From: Meghimatium bilineatum
Taxonomy: Eukaryota; Mollusca; Gastropoda; Stylommatophora; Philomycidae
Length of the DNA: 64,000 bases
Reading direction: 5' to 3'
Assembly (NCBI GenBank): GCA_034231615.1
Contig: CM067298.1
Location: forward strand, 60,294,387 to 60,358,386
Part shown: positions 1-12,600 of the stretch, piece after piece
Layout: each line of letters starts with the position of its first letter
Numbering within the stretch: the first letter of the stretch is position 1
Position numbers and translations under genes: made by a program
Notes under the pieces: model-generated
Databases searched by the model: none
Seen by the model: only the letters and a program-made list of their open reading frames with translations
Told to the model about the DNA's origin: nothing

Positions 1-15
1 GATTACATAGAGTAA

Positions 16-332
16 AGAATTGTAAAAAGATCATATCTAGATCGTGTAAGAATATGAATTCTTTGTGTACCATTCACGTAACGAACGCCGTCTGTGTCAT
101 CGGTAATTTATCAATCGCGGTTGGAAAATATTCAGTCCAAAATAAACTATTTCCCGTCCATGAAAAATAACTTATCATATATCTGTAGATAGATCTATTG
201 TTATAAGTTCTGATATGACAAGAATTGTAAAGAGACCATATCTAGATCGTGTAAGAATATGAATTCTTTGTGTACCATTCACATAACGAACGCCGTCTGT
301 GTCATCAGTAATTTATCAATCGTGGTTGGAAA
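16..332. repeat. Direct duplication of a 112-bp block
   Basis: Bases 16-127 and 221-332 are near-identical direct copies of equal length, 205 bp apart. Both contain ATCTAGATCGTGTAAGAATA and end in GGTTGGAAA, and they differ by a handful of substitutions. No reading frame or family is recognised; this is probably a fragment of a dispersed or tandem repeat continuing to the left of the window. Confidence 0.85.
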
Positions 333-1046
333 CTCATCATCACCAATTAACACATATATAGCCGTTAGAATAAGTTCACTGTATGCATGCTACACATACA
401 CAGAACAGTAATTTGCTTACTATCTAATATTTATATGTTTCTGTTGTGAAAATGTTGCAGAGAAGGCATTTGAGATGTCTAGCTGTGAAGTTTCTGGGTT
501 GTGTCCCCTGATTGCAATAGAAAGGTCTCTCTTCTCTCCCTTGACTGCTCTAATTGCAATTTAAGTGGACGTGTCAGTGAACACGCCTAGTACTAGTTTA
601 TTGCAATCTCTTAGAAAACTAAAAGTTCCTCCAGTCTCAGGTGTGAATTAGAGGAAAATATAATGTAATGGACAAAGAAATAAAAAAGAGCGCAGAACAG
701 GACAAAAGAACAAATATAAACGAATGATCATTAAAAGCAGAAAATGCAGCAAAGAATGGAAACAGCAAAACATTACATCATAAAAAATCAGATATATCCC
801 TGCTTTATCTTTGTCCCGGTTGCCGTTGACTCTGCCTTCAGCTGAGTTACAGAAATGTAATTTCTTTGAAAAAGGCAAGCTTATTTTATGGGTGCCACGA
901 TAGATTAGAGGTTAGTGCACTGACTTTAAATATTACAGTTACAGTGACTGCAGTAAAACTGTTTTCCAATAGGTATGCCATGTTCAATTGTTCTGCTGAT
1001 TTATTTTATGTGTTCTTTACATCTCATAGAATTATTACATGAGCGA
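333..1046. other. Intergenic stretch, nothing recognised
   Basis: AT-rich sequence without a convincing exon, RNA gene or recognised repeat. A short minus-strand open frame (648-878) is low complexity and unsupported. If the missing first exon of GLRX3 were inside the window it would lie upstream of 3551, but no ATG-led exon with a phase-compatible donor stands out. Confidence 0.5.
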
Positions 1047-1958
1047 TTAACCTTTAGAGCCCAGAATTAAAATTACGCAAAATACCCCCTGGGCCTGAAT
1101 TATTTTTTGGAAAATTTGTGTTATTGATGGTGGGTGTTTTGAAAACGTGATAACTTTTTTGATATAAAAGATATCAAAATAATTTTTGCACATCTAAATA
1201 AAGGAGTGAATAGTGAATATAATCGTGTTTTTGTTGTATGTGTGATATAACAGTTGTGAGCAAGTTGTGAAGTTGAAATATCGAGAAAAAATAGCAAAAC
1301 GCCATTTCCAAAATCGCACATATAACTTCTTGACGACCCTAATACTTGAGAAATGTGTGGAAACATTGATAAAATCCTCATAAATACCTATACTTATTGT
1401 ATATATATTGTTTTATATCAAAACTAATATAATATGAACTAATAAAACGTGAAGAAATCACATATAACGTCCGTCCGGTCAACACTAGGCCTAGGCAAAC
1501 ACACAGTGTAATTATTGTCTATGTACACACGTGGCACCCCTGATACATATTATTTATGTGTTTTTTAACGACTACACAAACATTCTTATCAAATAACAAC
1601 ATATTAAACACAAAAAACAATTAAAACATGTAGTCACGATCACTTAGCCATGCCACGTAGTACTCAATTTGATAGTAAAATATGGCCCAAAATGGCCAAC
1701 GTCGATCTAGAAATTCGTTGACAAAATCAGCCAGCTTTCTCTCTTCTTGCAATCATAATGTGTAAAGGAATTTAACCTTTAAACTGTGACGTATTCCTAG
1801 CTTCGTTTGGCGGGTTTTATACGTCACAGGATCATTACTTCGTGAAGTTCCGTACTCGGAATCGGGCCATATCGTATGTAGCCGATTTGCGCCAATAGGC
1901 ACAATGGGGTATATACTCATTGGCACAAATCGGCGCCTTTAGAGACCTAATAGGTTAA
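1047..1958. mobile_element. piggyBac-like non-autonomous element, copy 1 (TTAA flanks)
   Basis: The block is bounded by TTAA at 1047-1050 and 1955-1958, the target typical of piggyBac-superfamily insertions. The left end reads CCTTTAGAGCCC and the right end contains CCTTTAGAGACC before CTAATAGG. The interior matches a second copy at about 12014-13113 over most of its length (for example the shared GAGAAATGTGTGG) and shares the TTTGCACATNTAAATAAAG stretch with the larger element at 17313-19741. No transposase frame is present, so it is non-autonomous. Superfamily assignment rests on TTAA and the CC-starting ends only. Confidence 0.6.
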
Positions 1959-2084
1959 GCCCTTGTTTTCTATATGCAATTGGGAGTTTTTACTGAGATT
2001 TTTTCATACCTATAAAACTAACACTCAGCTGTATATAATTCTTTGAGAAGGAGCCTCCTATTCAAGGGGTCTTCCCTTCTAGTT

Positions 2085-2298
2085 ACCGGATGTAGTCCAG
2101 AGAATGTAATGTGTTGTGTCATGGTTTACATATTCACTGTGATATCTACATCTTTTGGCCTGAAATATCCAACTTCAGCTTTTTGGTCACTTTGACCTAT
2201 GGGATGAGACAACCAACTTCACTCCTAAATCTCCTTAGATCTCTCTTATAACATTTATAGAAAGTTGCAATTTTGCTACCTGTGTTCCCCTTTTGGGT
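2085..2298 (-). mobile_element. SINE family B copy
   Basis: This is the reverse complement of a dispersed short repeat seen at least eight times in the window. Diagnostic parts are GGATGTAGTCCAGAGAATG, the TTTTGGCCTGA segment, and GGTCACTTTGACCTATGGGAT followed by a CTCTTATAACAT variant. It shares its 3' half with SINE family A. No target duplication was identified for this copy. Confidence 0.65.
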
Positions 2299-2424
2299 TC
2301 CTTCAGTAAACAATTTGAATAGAAAAGAATAAATAATGAGCTGATTTTAGCCTATTTTGTAAACTGTTAATTATAATGTTTTTATGTAATTTAGTCTGTT
2401 TTGTAAACTTAAACTTATAACTTC

Positions 2425-2720
2425 ATGTTCTCCAATGTGACCACAGCCTCCACTATGAGGATAGAGGTGGAGACTGTTACAGTAGCCTTACAATGGCTTT
2501 CAGAAACCACGCTGAACAGGGCTGCTATTGTATATGAATCTCAGTCTATGCTGCAGAAGGTCCAAAGTGGATGGTTGCGCAGTGAATGGGCAGCATACAT
2601 AGGTATCTCTGCTCTTCAAGAATTCATGTGAATCTACAATCCAGGTCATCCTGGAGCACGCAGAAATGAGCGAGCTGATGTGCTGGCTACAAGGGCACTT
2701 TTAATATGTACAAAGAGGAG
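2425..2720 (+). pseudogene. LINE RNase H domain remnant
   Basis: The translation resembles the C-terminal half of an RNase H domain as found at the end of jockey/I-type LINE polyproteins: a MRIEVETVTVALQWL helix, SQSMLQKVQSGWL, then, after an in-frame stop (about 2629), IYNPGHPGARRNERADVLAT, which matches the final catalytic block (GH...NE.AD.LA). It is truncated at both ends and disabled. It lies upstream of the first visible GLRX3 exon. Confidence 0.75.
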
Positions 2721-3550
2721 ATCTTGAAAGAAATACTGGATCGCATATTGGAGAGTGAAAATTCACAGGATGAATCAGTATTATAGAGAATGAAGGAATT
2801 CACTTTTCACTTGATGACTAGTTGCATATGATAATTTTCACTTTCTGAGTGTTATCTCTGTGTAGTATATTCAATTCTTGATTTTTTAGATGGACATCAA
2901 TTCCACAATCTCCTAATTCAACATATCTTTGTTTTTACTTCCGTCATTACTATATTAACCAATTTCGGAAATCAATTATGTTTTGCTATCACAGTAGTGT
3001 GACATTTTAAATTATATCTGTTCATATTCACTTGGCAGCTGACAGACTGGCAAAAGTAGGTACAGAAAGGCAGATCACAGAACACCACAATTTATAAAGA
3101 AAAAAAATAAGTGAAATCAAATTACCTGTAGCACATATAATTACAGATATGGACATGTTTCAAGTGAACAAACGAAGAAGAATCTTTGGCACGTTTCACT
3201 AGTTTGCCCAATTTCAAAATGATGTAGCTCAGCAAATATATAATGCATATAAGTGAATATTTGTGTATTAATCTGAAATGGTATAGACCCTGTGAATTAA
3301 ATTATTCATTGCAATTCAGTCATTGGTTTAAATTTGCATTTATTTGCGATATATACCAAAAGGCCCACCTTCCTGTATAGACTTCTGAAACTGATCAAAG
3401 AAGAAGATATTCACCTGATACTATATTATTCACGTTTTTTTCTGCTTTATGACCTCTTCAAAAGATAGTTTGAACACTTCCTTAATCTTCTTGATCTCCT
3501 TGAAATTTGGTTTTTACATGAGCTGAAGTGTTTTGTTGTTTTTATTTCAG

Positions 3551-3665
3551 CCACCTAGTAGTCATTCACTTTGCTGCTTCATGGGCTGAGCAGTGTCAGC
3601 AAATGGGAGAGGTTGCTAATGAGCTTTCCAAGGATCCTAAATTTGCTCATGTGACATTCATTACA
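3551..3665 (+). CDS. GLRX3: GLRX3 first visible exon (thioredoxin-like domain start)
   Basis: Acceptor TTTATTTCAG precedes it and donor GTGAGT follows. One leading base completes a codon split with an unseen upstream exon; 38 full codons follow. It encodes [14 protein letters not shown], the Trx-fold beta strand plus the degenerate active site in which only the second cysteine remains, as is usual for PICOT. Confidence 0.95.
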
Positions 3666-6600
3666 GTGAGTCCTAGAACTTGTCTGTAATATATATCTCT
3701 AATACACATGTGTTACTAGGGCCTGAAGTGGGAGAATGATGATGATGATATAACTCAGAGAAAGTATGAGTTTGTTATTCTTAAGTGGTAGTCAGTGGAG
3801 TTTTACTTTCAGATCCATATTGTTGTTTCTGTCTCTGACACTCTTATTGAAGGTTAAATTTTCTAGAGTTTTTGCAAGTCTAAAATAACTACGAGGCGTG
3901 TTCAAATGAAAACGGGACTTGTGGATTTATTTAAAAAGTATCATACGCAATTTAATATTTTCAACGGAATTGAACAAAGCAACCACTTGTGAATAAGAAT
4001 GCACCTGGGTTCATCAGAAAAATCTCCGTATGCATTTAGGCAAGCATCCCACTGTTTAGGTAGACGTCGAATGCCGTCCGAGAAAAAGTTGCGTGGCTGT
4101 TCTCTGAACCATGTGGTCACCGCTGTCTTCACGTCTGCGTCGCTGTTGAAACGCTGTCCCTTTAGTGCTTTCTTCAACGGTCCGAACAAATGGAAATCAC
4201 ACGGGGATAAATCGGGACTATAGGCTGGGTGATGAAGAACTTCCCAATTCTTCTTTGCCAATGTTTCCTGCACAATTTTTGCGACGTGTCAACATCAATG
4301 CCGCCCATTATAAAGACACTTTAGACAAGCTGCATAAGGCCATCAAGGCTAAGCGACCAGGCAGACTTTCTCAAGGTGTGATTCTTCTCCACGACAACGC
4401 TCGTCCGCACGTCGCAAAAATTGTGCAGGAAACATTGGCAAAGAAGAATTGGGAAGTTCTTCATCACCCAGCCTATAGTCCCGATTTATCCCCGTGTGAT
4501 TTCCATTTGTTCGGACCGTTGAAGAAAGCACTAAAGGGACAGCGTTTCAACAGCGTGAAGACAGCGGTGACCACATGGTTCAGAGAACAGCCACGCAACT
4601 TTTTCTCGGACGGCATTCGACGTCTACCTAAACAGTGGGATGCTTGCCTAAATGCATACGGAGATTTTTTCTGATGAACCCAGGTGCATTCTTATTCACA
4701 AGTGGTTGCTTTGTTCAATTCCGTTGAAAATATTAAATTGCGTATGATACTTTTTAAATAAATCCACAAGTCCCGTTTTCATTTGAACACGCCTCGTATT
4801 TTACTCAATATGATTGTAGGGTTGATGCTATGAACTAGCATTTTTCTACTCTGAAGTGGACTTGCTGTGACCTTGTATTCTCAAGGCATGCTGTTGATAA
4901 AAGGACTCACTCCTCCTAGCAGAGTTGGGCAGGTGGCAGAGTTACTAATATTAGCTCTCCTTTCAGGTTGAGTAACATGGTTGAGTAAAGTGGGATTGCA
5001 AAATAATAAGCATTGGTGGTGAATGTGATAGGATTATAATACAGTGGTATCCCTTTATGGCACAGGTTTAACAAATTTCCCTATTTAACACTTCAAAATC
5101 ATTATTTTATATAGCGAATTTTGGTCATTACACAAATATTTCATCGGCCTGGACCAATTTGTTATATAGGAATTCCACTGTATACTAATAATAAGATATA
5201 ACCCATCTGGATTGTAGGGCTGTCACTTCAAGACATGTGCACAAGAAGCTCACAAACATATGTTTTCAGCCTCAGATTCACTCTCATTTGGGAGTGTAGA
5301 ATATCATGCATGGGCCATTCCTTGGTGTCAATCCAGGATGAATAGAATGACAGAAATGTGTCGAACAAATACATGGAATAAATTTTTTCTTCTTGGGCGA
5401 TCATAAATAAATGTTTTGATCACACAGGAAACACAGAATTATCATATATTTATATCCAGGTTTATTACTTGTCTAATTTTCTCCAGGGATGCCAACCCAA
5501 TATTTTTATTAACAGCATCAGCACTCTGAGAGCCAAAGTAGTGAAGTGTTAAATTGCTCGTCATCTGCCAACCAGCAGACTTGGGTTTTGAGTTCACTCA
5601 ATTTTCATGGTATAAAATAAAACTTACTTCCATGGTTCACCATTAATCAGACAGCATAACATAGCAAGCTATGCTACACAGATACAGCGAAGGCAGAGCT
5701 AGAGGCCGACCATGAAAATGATTGACCACTGAAATAAAGGGGCGACAAATTCCACAATATACTCAGCGCACAAGAGGGACGTCTCCAGAAAACTCTTCTA
5801 TCCCTGACGCAGAAAGGTAACAAAGGGTTTCAGTGAAAAGATAGATGGTTCACATAGTCATAGGAATTTAATGTTCTGGGAAGTTTAGTTTAAGGAATAG
5901 CAACACTAGTAAAATGGAATTCTTCATCATTCTTCAGTCGGATATCAGGTTATAGCGCCAATAGCTCCAATGAAATGTGTAATTCGCTTCAGGTCATTCA
6001 TGAAACCCCTCAGGTTTAGAAGTAGTGCCATCTCAGTAGCCCATATATTCTCTCTCTTCTCGTGGTAGAGCTAACATGCATAAAGAATATGTTCTGTAGT
6101 CATTGGGATCAGGTCACAGTTACACCGGTCTGTCTTGTCAATTTTAAGCTTTCTGAACATGTGGCAAAGTCTGTTGTAGCCAGTTTGTAGTCTGAAGATA
6201 ATGGTTTGTTCTTTGCTTGATATTTCATGGTAGGGGTCATTTGTTTCTGCAGTTAGGCGCATCTGCTTCCCCTTTTTCCTAAATTATACTTTCATAGTAT
6301 TCAATATCACTTTCTATTTGATCCCCCTTCCTTTGACATGAGATCACCCTTATAATTTCCAAGTATGCCACAGTGATTAGGGATCCACTGCAGTACTGTT
6401 TCTTTGATGGTAGTGCTGTGGTTTAAAAGCATGACAGCTCATTCATGCTCATGTTCTTTGGATCTTTCAGTGCTTGAAAGACTACATTTCTGTTATAGCT
6501 TGACAAGCAATTTATTAAAATTTATTCCTGCCTCTGTAATGGCTTCCATTTCTGCTGTAAAGTTTATGGAACATTTGCCTGTTGGTATGGATTTTTCAAT

Positions 6601-9600
6601 ATCTTGTGCATCTGGTATTACTGTTCCTCTGTTCAATATAGCTTCTTTCACTGATCCATCTAAAAATACATCTGTTAATATATCCTTTGGGTATGAACCA
6701 GAAAGCAGTAGTGGAACACTTATAGAGAAAACCATGTGCTTTGACACTGGTTCCTAACTCAAGTTTGCCTTTACCAGCACTCTAACCAAAAAAAAACTGT
6801 AGTGAGGAATTAAATATTTCATAAACTGAACAAAGGTCAAACATGTTCTGTAAGTTACATGTTTGCAGAAATCGGCATATAATCACACTGCTTGAACTGT
6901 TTCATGTTTTCTTTCTCCGCCTGCTTCCCAAAAAGGTATTACAATAAATTACAAAAATGAATTATGATAAATTACTATAGTTTATTCAAACTAAAAAGTG
7001 ATGTAAAATTTCTTCAGGAATGTTATATCCTTCACTTTAATTGACTGTGTTCAAATGTGCACGTGAGGTAACTAAATCTTATTGTTAGATTGATAAATAC
7101 AGTGTAAAGAAACTGTCTTGCTTCACATTGATACATGGATTGAAAATAATAGTTTGACGTTTAGAGAAATAGTTGTATTCATATACTGGTAGTTAAAGGA
7201 GTTTACAAGTATAATAGTAATAATTATAATAAAACCCATAACCCGTAGGGGTGAGACATTTGATGCAGAATGATCTCTATGCATTTCTATCCACTACCAT
7301 CCTGATGAGTTTGGAAACTCCACACCCTTTCCAGTCTTTGATATTATCCAGCCATGTTCTAGCATCTTCATCCTCCCACCACCATACCCTGAAGAACATC
7401 TTTTGCCATCGAGGAATGTCTCACCATGTGCCTGTACCACCAGTGTTTACAAACTTTCACAGCTCTTATAAGTGATTCTTTTTGACCCGCTAATATCTTA
7501 ATTCTATCATGCACACAAACACATTAGACTTATGTTCTCTGACACACATTAATAGATTTTGGCAAGTATAAGATTCTGTTAATTTGAGTTAGCTTTGAGC
7601 AGTATTTTGACTATGATTGAATAGTAATTTTTGTGAAATTAATGCAATTTTGTGATTAATTATCCATTCATCATAACCAAATACCACAATTGAAATAGGT
7701 GAAAGTATGCTATTGGTTTTGTCTATCCATAGCAATGTTTGCTGTGGTATTTGTCATATGACATGTGGATGTTTTATGATTCCAGTACCAGATAGATCAG
7801 GGACAGTTTTTCTTCCTATTATAATAAAATAACAAATTAAAAAAATTAAATAAAAGAACAGAATCCATACAGGAATTACTGTGATTTCAGATAGATTGCA
7901 TGCATATGTTGAATGAACACTAGACAGTATAAGAAACTGACTCATTCACTGTGTGGATCTATAGAGTGGAGCACATAAGCACATCTATCGAAAGATGCTG
8001 ATGTTCTGTGAAAGAACGTAACTGTTGACAGCCCAGTATGCACTATCATATGTTCAAATATTATTTGTATTCAGGAAATATGCTATTGTTTTCAAGTGTA
8101 GATATGTTCACTCAATGTTTACTCTATTGGCACAAATAATGTTAATTCTTTCCTCAGGTGGATGCTGAGACTCTGGCTGAGGTATCATATCAGTATGAGA
8201 TAGTAGCTGCACCAACATTTGTTTTTGTGAAGGTAAATTTATAATTTTATTATATTGTCTTATAGTTGCATTGTGTGGAGGAATTTTAAAGCTCCATAGT
8301 TATTTCACAATCATACTTAATATAATGCTGGCCAGGTAGTTTTATAATACTTTCAACGTATTGTACACATTCACCTGTGAAAAATTTGAATTATTAAAGG
8401 ATTCACCTGCAAACTACTTCCAATACATCTATTTCATGGGCTCGCACATATTGGAATGACATGGTATCCTGGGATACCTTTTCTTTTAAGCAATACAATC
8501 CCTGCTCATGCCATATTACTGCAGTATGACGGTTTTGATAAACATCACACTAATGTATTAAATTCATGTTAATGGCATGTCATTCTCAGAAAAGACCAGA
8601 ACTGTATAATCAAAGAAAAGACCAGAACTACAATCAAAAACAATTTATGTTTTACAAGCTGGTAATTCAATATTATTGACTACCCTCTAATAGTTGCTGC
8701 GGCTTAGTACATGAAGAGGTATCTTCATCCCCGATAACAGATTGCTATGGGATCTACTTTTATCTTAACTTTAATTCAATATTGAACTGCACAATCAAAG
8801 ATCAACTATGTTTTACAAGACGGTGATCAATAATTGAACAGCACAATCAATTATTGCACAATCGTTGCAATCAAAGATCAATTATGTTTTACAAGCTGGT
8901 GATCAATAATTGAACTGCACAAATCAAAGATCAGTAGTGTCCGGCTCTGTGGGGGCATGGTATGGACGAACAGTTCCGAGGTTCGAATTCCCTTGCAGGC
9001 AATTGTGCATCCATATTATTCAGAAAACAATGACAAACTACTGGATGTATTTATGTTGCCTAGAAAATCACTACAGCCAAAAATGTTGGTTGATGACTGC
9101 ATCCTAAATAAGATATACTACCATTTTTCTTTTATCTGTATGTGAACTGTATAAATAAAGATCAACTATAATGACTTGTTTTACAAGCTGTTGATCAGTA
9201 ATTTAATTGATTTCCTGATGCACAATTAGTTAAATTATTGTGAACTAATAATGGAACCTCTCTATTATTCCATTAATAGGAATTTAATGGAAATTTCTAA
9301 ATAGATTACTCTAGATCTTCCACAGACCCTCTCTACTTTGTTTTTGTTAAGTCTATGAATGCTGTGTATAGGTCTTCTGTTGTTCTTGGCATTTTTTAAA
9401 GTTGTCTTTCAGCAAAGACCATTTCAGTTGTTCCACATTCTTTTCTGAATCCACATTAACTTTCAGGTAATGGTCCTTTATTAAGGTGAGATATAAGACA
9501 GTTCAAAGAAATATGGTAAATGTCTTCTCTGCGATGGACAGTAGAGAAGTGCCTCAATGGTTATTACAGGATTGTTGGTTCCCTTTGTGTTTATACAGGT

Positions 9601-12600
9601 GTATTAAAACATCGTCTATGTTTTACAAGAAGTTGATTAGTAGTTGAACTATACAAATAAAAGACGCGTCTATTTTTCACAAGCAGTTGATCAATTAGTT
9701 GAACTGTACAATCAGAGGCCATTGTCTATGTTTTACAAGCCATTGATCAGTATTACTTTACATTTATGCCTCAACATTTTCTAAAATATTATCTGTGTAG
9801 TGTATGACAATAGTTATCAAAGTTGTAATTTACTGTTTTTCTTTAGTCTGGGAAGCAGGTTGACAGGCTTGATGGTGCTAATGCAGCAGAATTGACAAGT
9901 AAGGTTACAAAACACTCGGCCACATTAGTTGGAGACTTAGTGACACCTTCAGCTAAACAGGTATGATTAAAATCATTTTGTTACCTCTGTTAGACACTTC
10001 CTTACAGTCTGGTATGTAAGAGGCATTAAGTAAGAAGAAAGACTAGACTTGTTGAAATTAATTAACATTAGGTAGATAGGTATGCTCCATCATCATTGCA
10101 TGCGGAACATGTCCATTGGTATTCCATCTCCCCTTTAGTACATACTCAATTACACAATAACTGACAATTTCAGTCATTTGTTGGTTGACAAACATTTGTC
10201 TAAGACCATAACAGCAATAATGTCTAGCAACGCTACAATTATTCATGCCCAGCTTTTTTTAATCTTGTTTGTTCATGCTGTTTCTCAGTATGTCAACTAT
10301 GCACATTTTTCTGCTGCTCAATACAGTCGCAGAACTCACACACGTCTAGTATCTCAGGGTGCAGAGTGCCTTCAGTAAGAGCAATGCTATATAGCTTCAT
10401 GCAAAACTGAATGAGTTTTGGTTTTAAAAATGTGCAGTCACACTGATAGCTTGATAGTATAAAATGCAACTGGACATGTTCTCTCCAAGATTCTTGAGAC
10501 TTAATAGGATTCCGTCATCAATATGTTTTTATAGTATTATCACGTTCATCTTAATTTGTCCACTGTTCATACATTTGTGTGTGTAAAATAAGTTATTAAG
10601 ATTGTAGATTGCTTTTGCTTCCCAGAACTTGAATGAAAGATTGAAGGCACTGATCAATTCAGCTCCAGTACTGCTTTTCATGAAGGGAACTCCTGAAACT
10701 CCACGCTGTGGTTTGTATAAGTTTAAAACTATTTGAAGTTTGCATAAGTTTAAAACTATTTGAAGTTTGTATAAGCTTACATTTATTTTATGTTTGTGTA
10801 TATTTAAAACTATTAAACTATTGTATAATTCTGAATTTATTTAAAAAAGGATTATAAAAATAATGATTCTCTCATGTTAAAATAAGAGACAATTCTCTAT
10901 TACTCAGCATTATGATACAGCATTATCCATATTTTTTTCCATTGTGGAGGGTTTAGTGAGCTAGTCTCACATTCCACCTGATACACATTTCGTTGTAAAT
11001 GTAGAAAGTATGTTCACGTTACATTTGCCATCCTACTGAACATATAAAGTGACCTATAATTTCACAGTTGAACAATATGCTTCAATTGTTTATCATTTAT
11101 ATATATTTTGTTAATTGTGTTTTTATTGACAACATGGTAAATAAATAAACAAATAATGGATTCAATAGGTTTTACTTAGAGAAAATGCAGGAAATAACAA
11201 ATCATGTTTTGACCAAAAGGTCCTTATCAAGATAGGAACAAACAAATATAGAGTTGAAAGAACAATAATATAGTTTAAGACTAAATGGAACTATGTAGTC
11301 TGCTAGAAACAGTTTTACTGTGGTCTTCCATTCATTATATTGACAACAGCAAACTACTGGAGTAAACTTTAAAAAGTATTACCTTGTTTTGAGAAAGGAT
11401 ACAACATAGTTTTTGCTTATTCAATCCAGGTTTTAGTCGACAGATTACACAAATCCTGAATGAGCAAGGAATCAAATACTCTACCTTTGATATTCTCTCA
11501 GATGATGATGTCAGACAAGGTAAGCAATGAGATCAACATATTTAGAAACTATTTCACTTCCATATTGTTAATGAAACCACTTGAGGTACAATTGAGAGGT
11601 CTTGTCAAGCAAATAGGCTGACTGCCATATTAACAGTTGGTTGTTGATCTACTGGTTCATAGATTCATGCCCATTAGCCCACAGTAATCATTTATCATAC
11701 TGGTTATGTATTTGCATCACTGATTGACCAAGAACACCAGAGAAGTATGAGTTTGCCACTTTTGTTCCCTATGCCAGGGTAGTTTTAATTTTTGTTCCAG
11801 ATTGTTGTTTTGCCTGGCATTATTTTAGATGGCGATGGTTCCTTAAAATGTGTGATTCTCAGTTGAATGTTAGTTATTGTTGCTGCTGTGGGCAATGCCA
11901 TGAGCTAGACCGTCTCCTATTCTGAAGTTAACTTTGTTTTGACTTTCCATCATAATGAGACATACTACAGCAGTCTAGCCATGGGTTTTCAGGAAGTTTC
12001 TTCACAGTGGAAATTAGCCTTTAGGAGACTGAATTAAAATTATGCATTCTTTGCCCTGGGCATGGCTATTTTTTTGACAATGCGCATTAATTTTGGTGAG
12101 CGTTTGGAAAACGCAATCACTTTTTTGTTTTTAGAGATTATAAAATAATTTTTGTACATGTAAATAAAGAAGTGAATAATGCATATGATTGTGTTTTTTG
12201 TTGTTGTTGTATATGTAATATGCAAGTTGTGAGGTTGAAAATTGGAGGGAAAATCACATTAAAAATCTAATAATAGATAGAACAAATTTCTTGATGCATA
12301 TATGCTTGAGAAATGTGTGGCAACACTGATGAAATCCTCCTAAATACCTATTCCTGTTGTAAATATGTTGTTTCCTAACCAAACTAATATAATATGAATT
12401 GAATAAACAAATAAAACATGAAGATTCCAAATAGAATTTTGATCATTTCAAGACTAGACCTAGCCCGACATACAACATAATTATTTTCAAAGCTTACCTG
12501 TGGTACCCAGGATAAATAATGTTTTTGTTATTTAATGAATAAGCGAACATTCTTATAATATAAGAAAACACAAAATCAACTACTAAAACATTAAATATTA

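Larger units (their letters stand above)
8560..9760. repeat. Interrupted ~52-bp minisatellite
   Basis: Units of the form AATTGAACTGCACAATCAAA - GATCAACTATGTTTTACAAG - CTGGTGATCAAT recur at about 8620-8680, 8785-8935, 9150-9200 and 9600-9760. The array is broken by a SINE D fragment (8690-8765), a tRNA-like SINE (8936-9140) and a LINE reverse transcriptase scrap (9300-9390), so it expanded before these insertions or in pieces. It is intronic in GLRX3. Confidence 0.8.

Noticed and set aside
2425-2631. Possible N-terminal exon of GLRX3
   Set aside because: The sequence matches a LINE RNase H domain and lacks the short acidic N-terminus and donor expected of GLRX3 exon 1.
8978-9000. GGTTCGAATTCCC and similar B boxes as genuine tRNA genes (also at 34128, 29500, 60958, 15079)
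   Set aside because: No complete cloverleaf with acceptor pairing is evident, and the sequences continue into SINE bodies or repeats.
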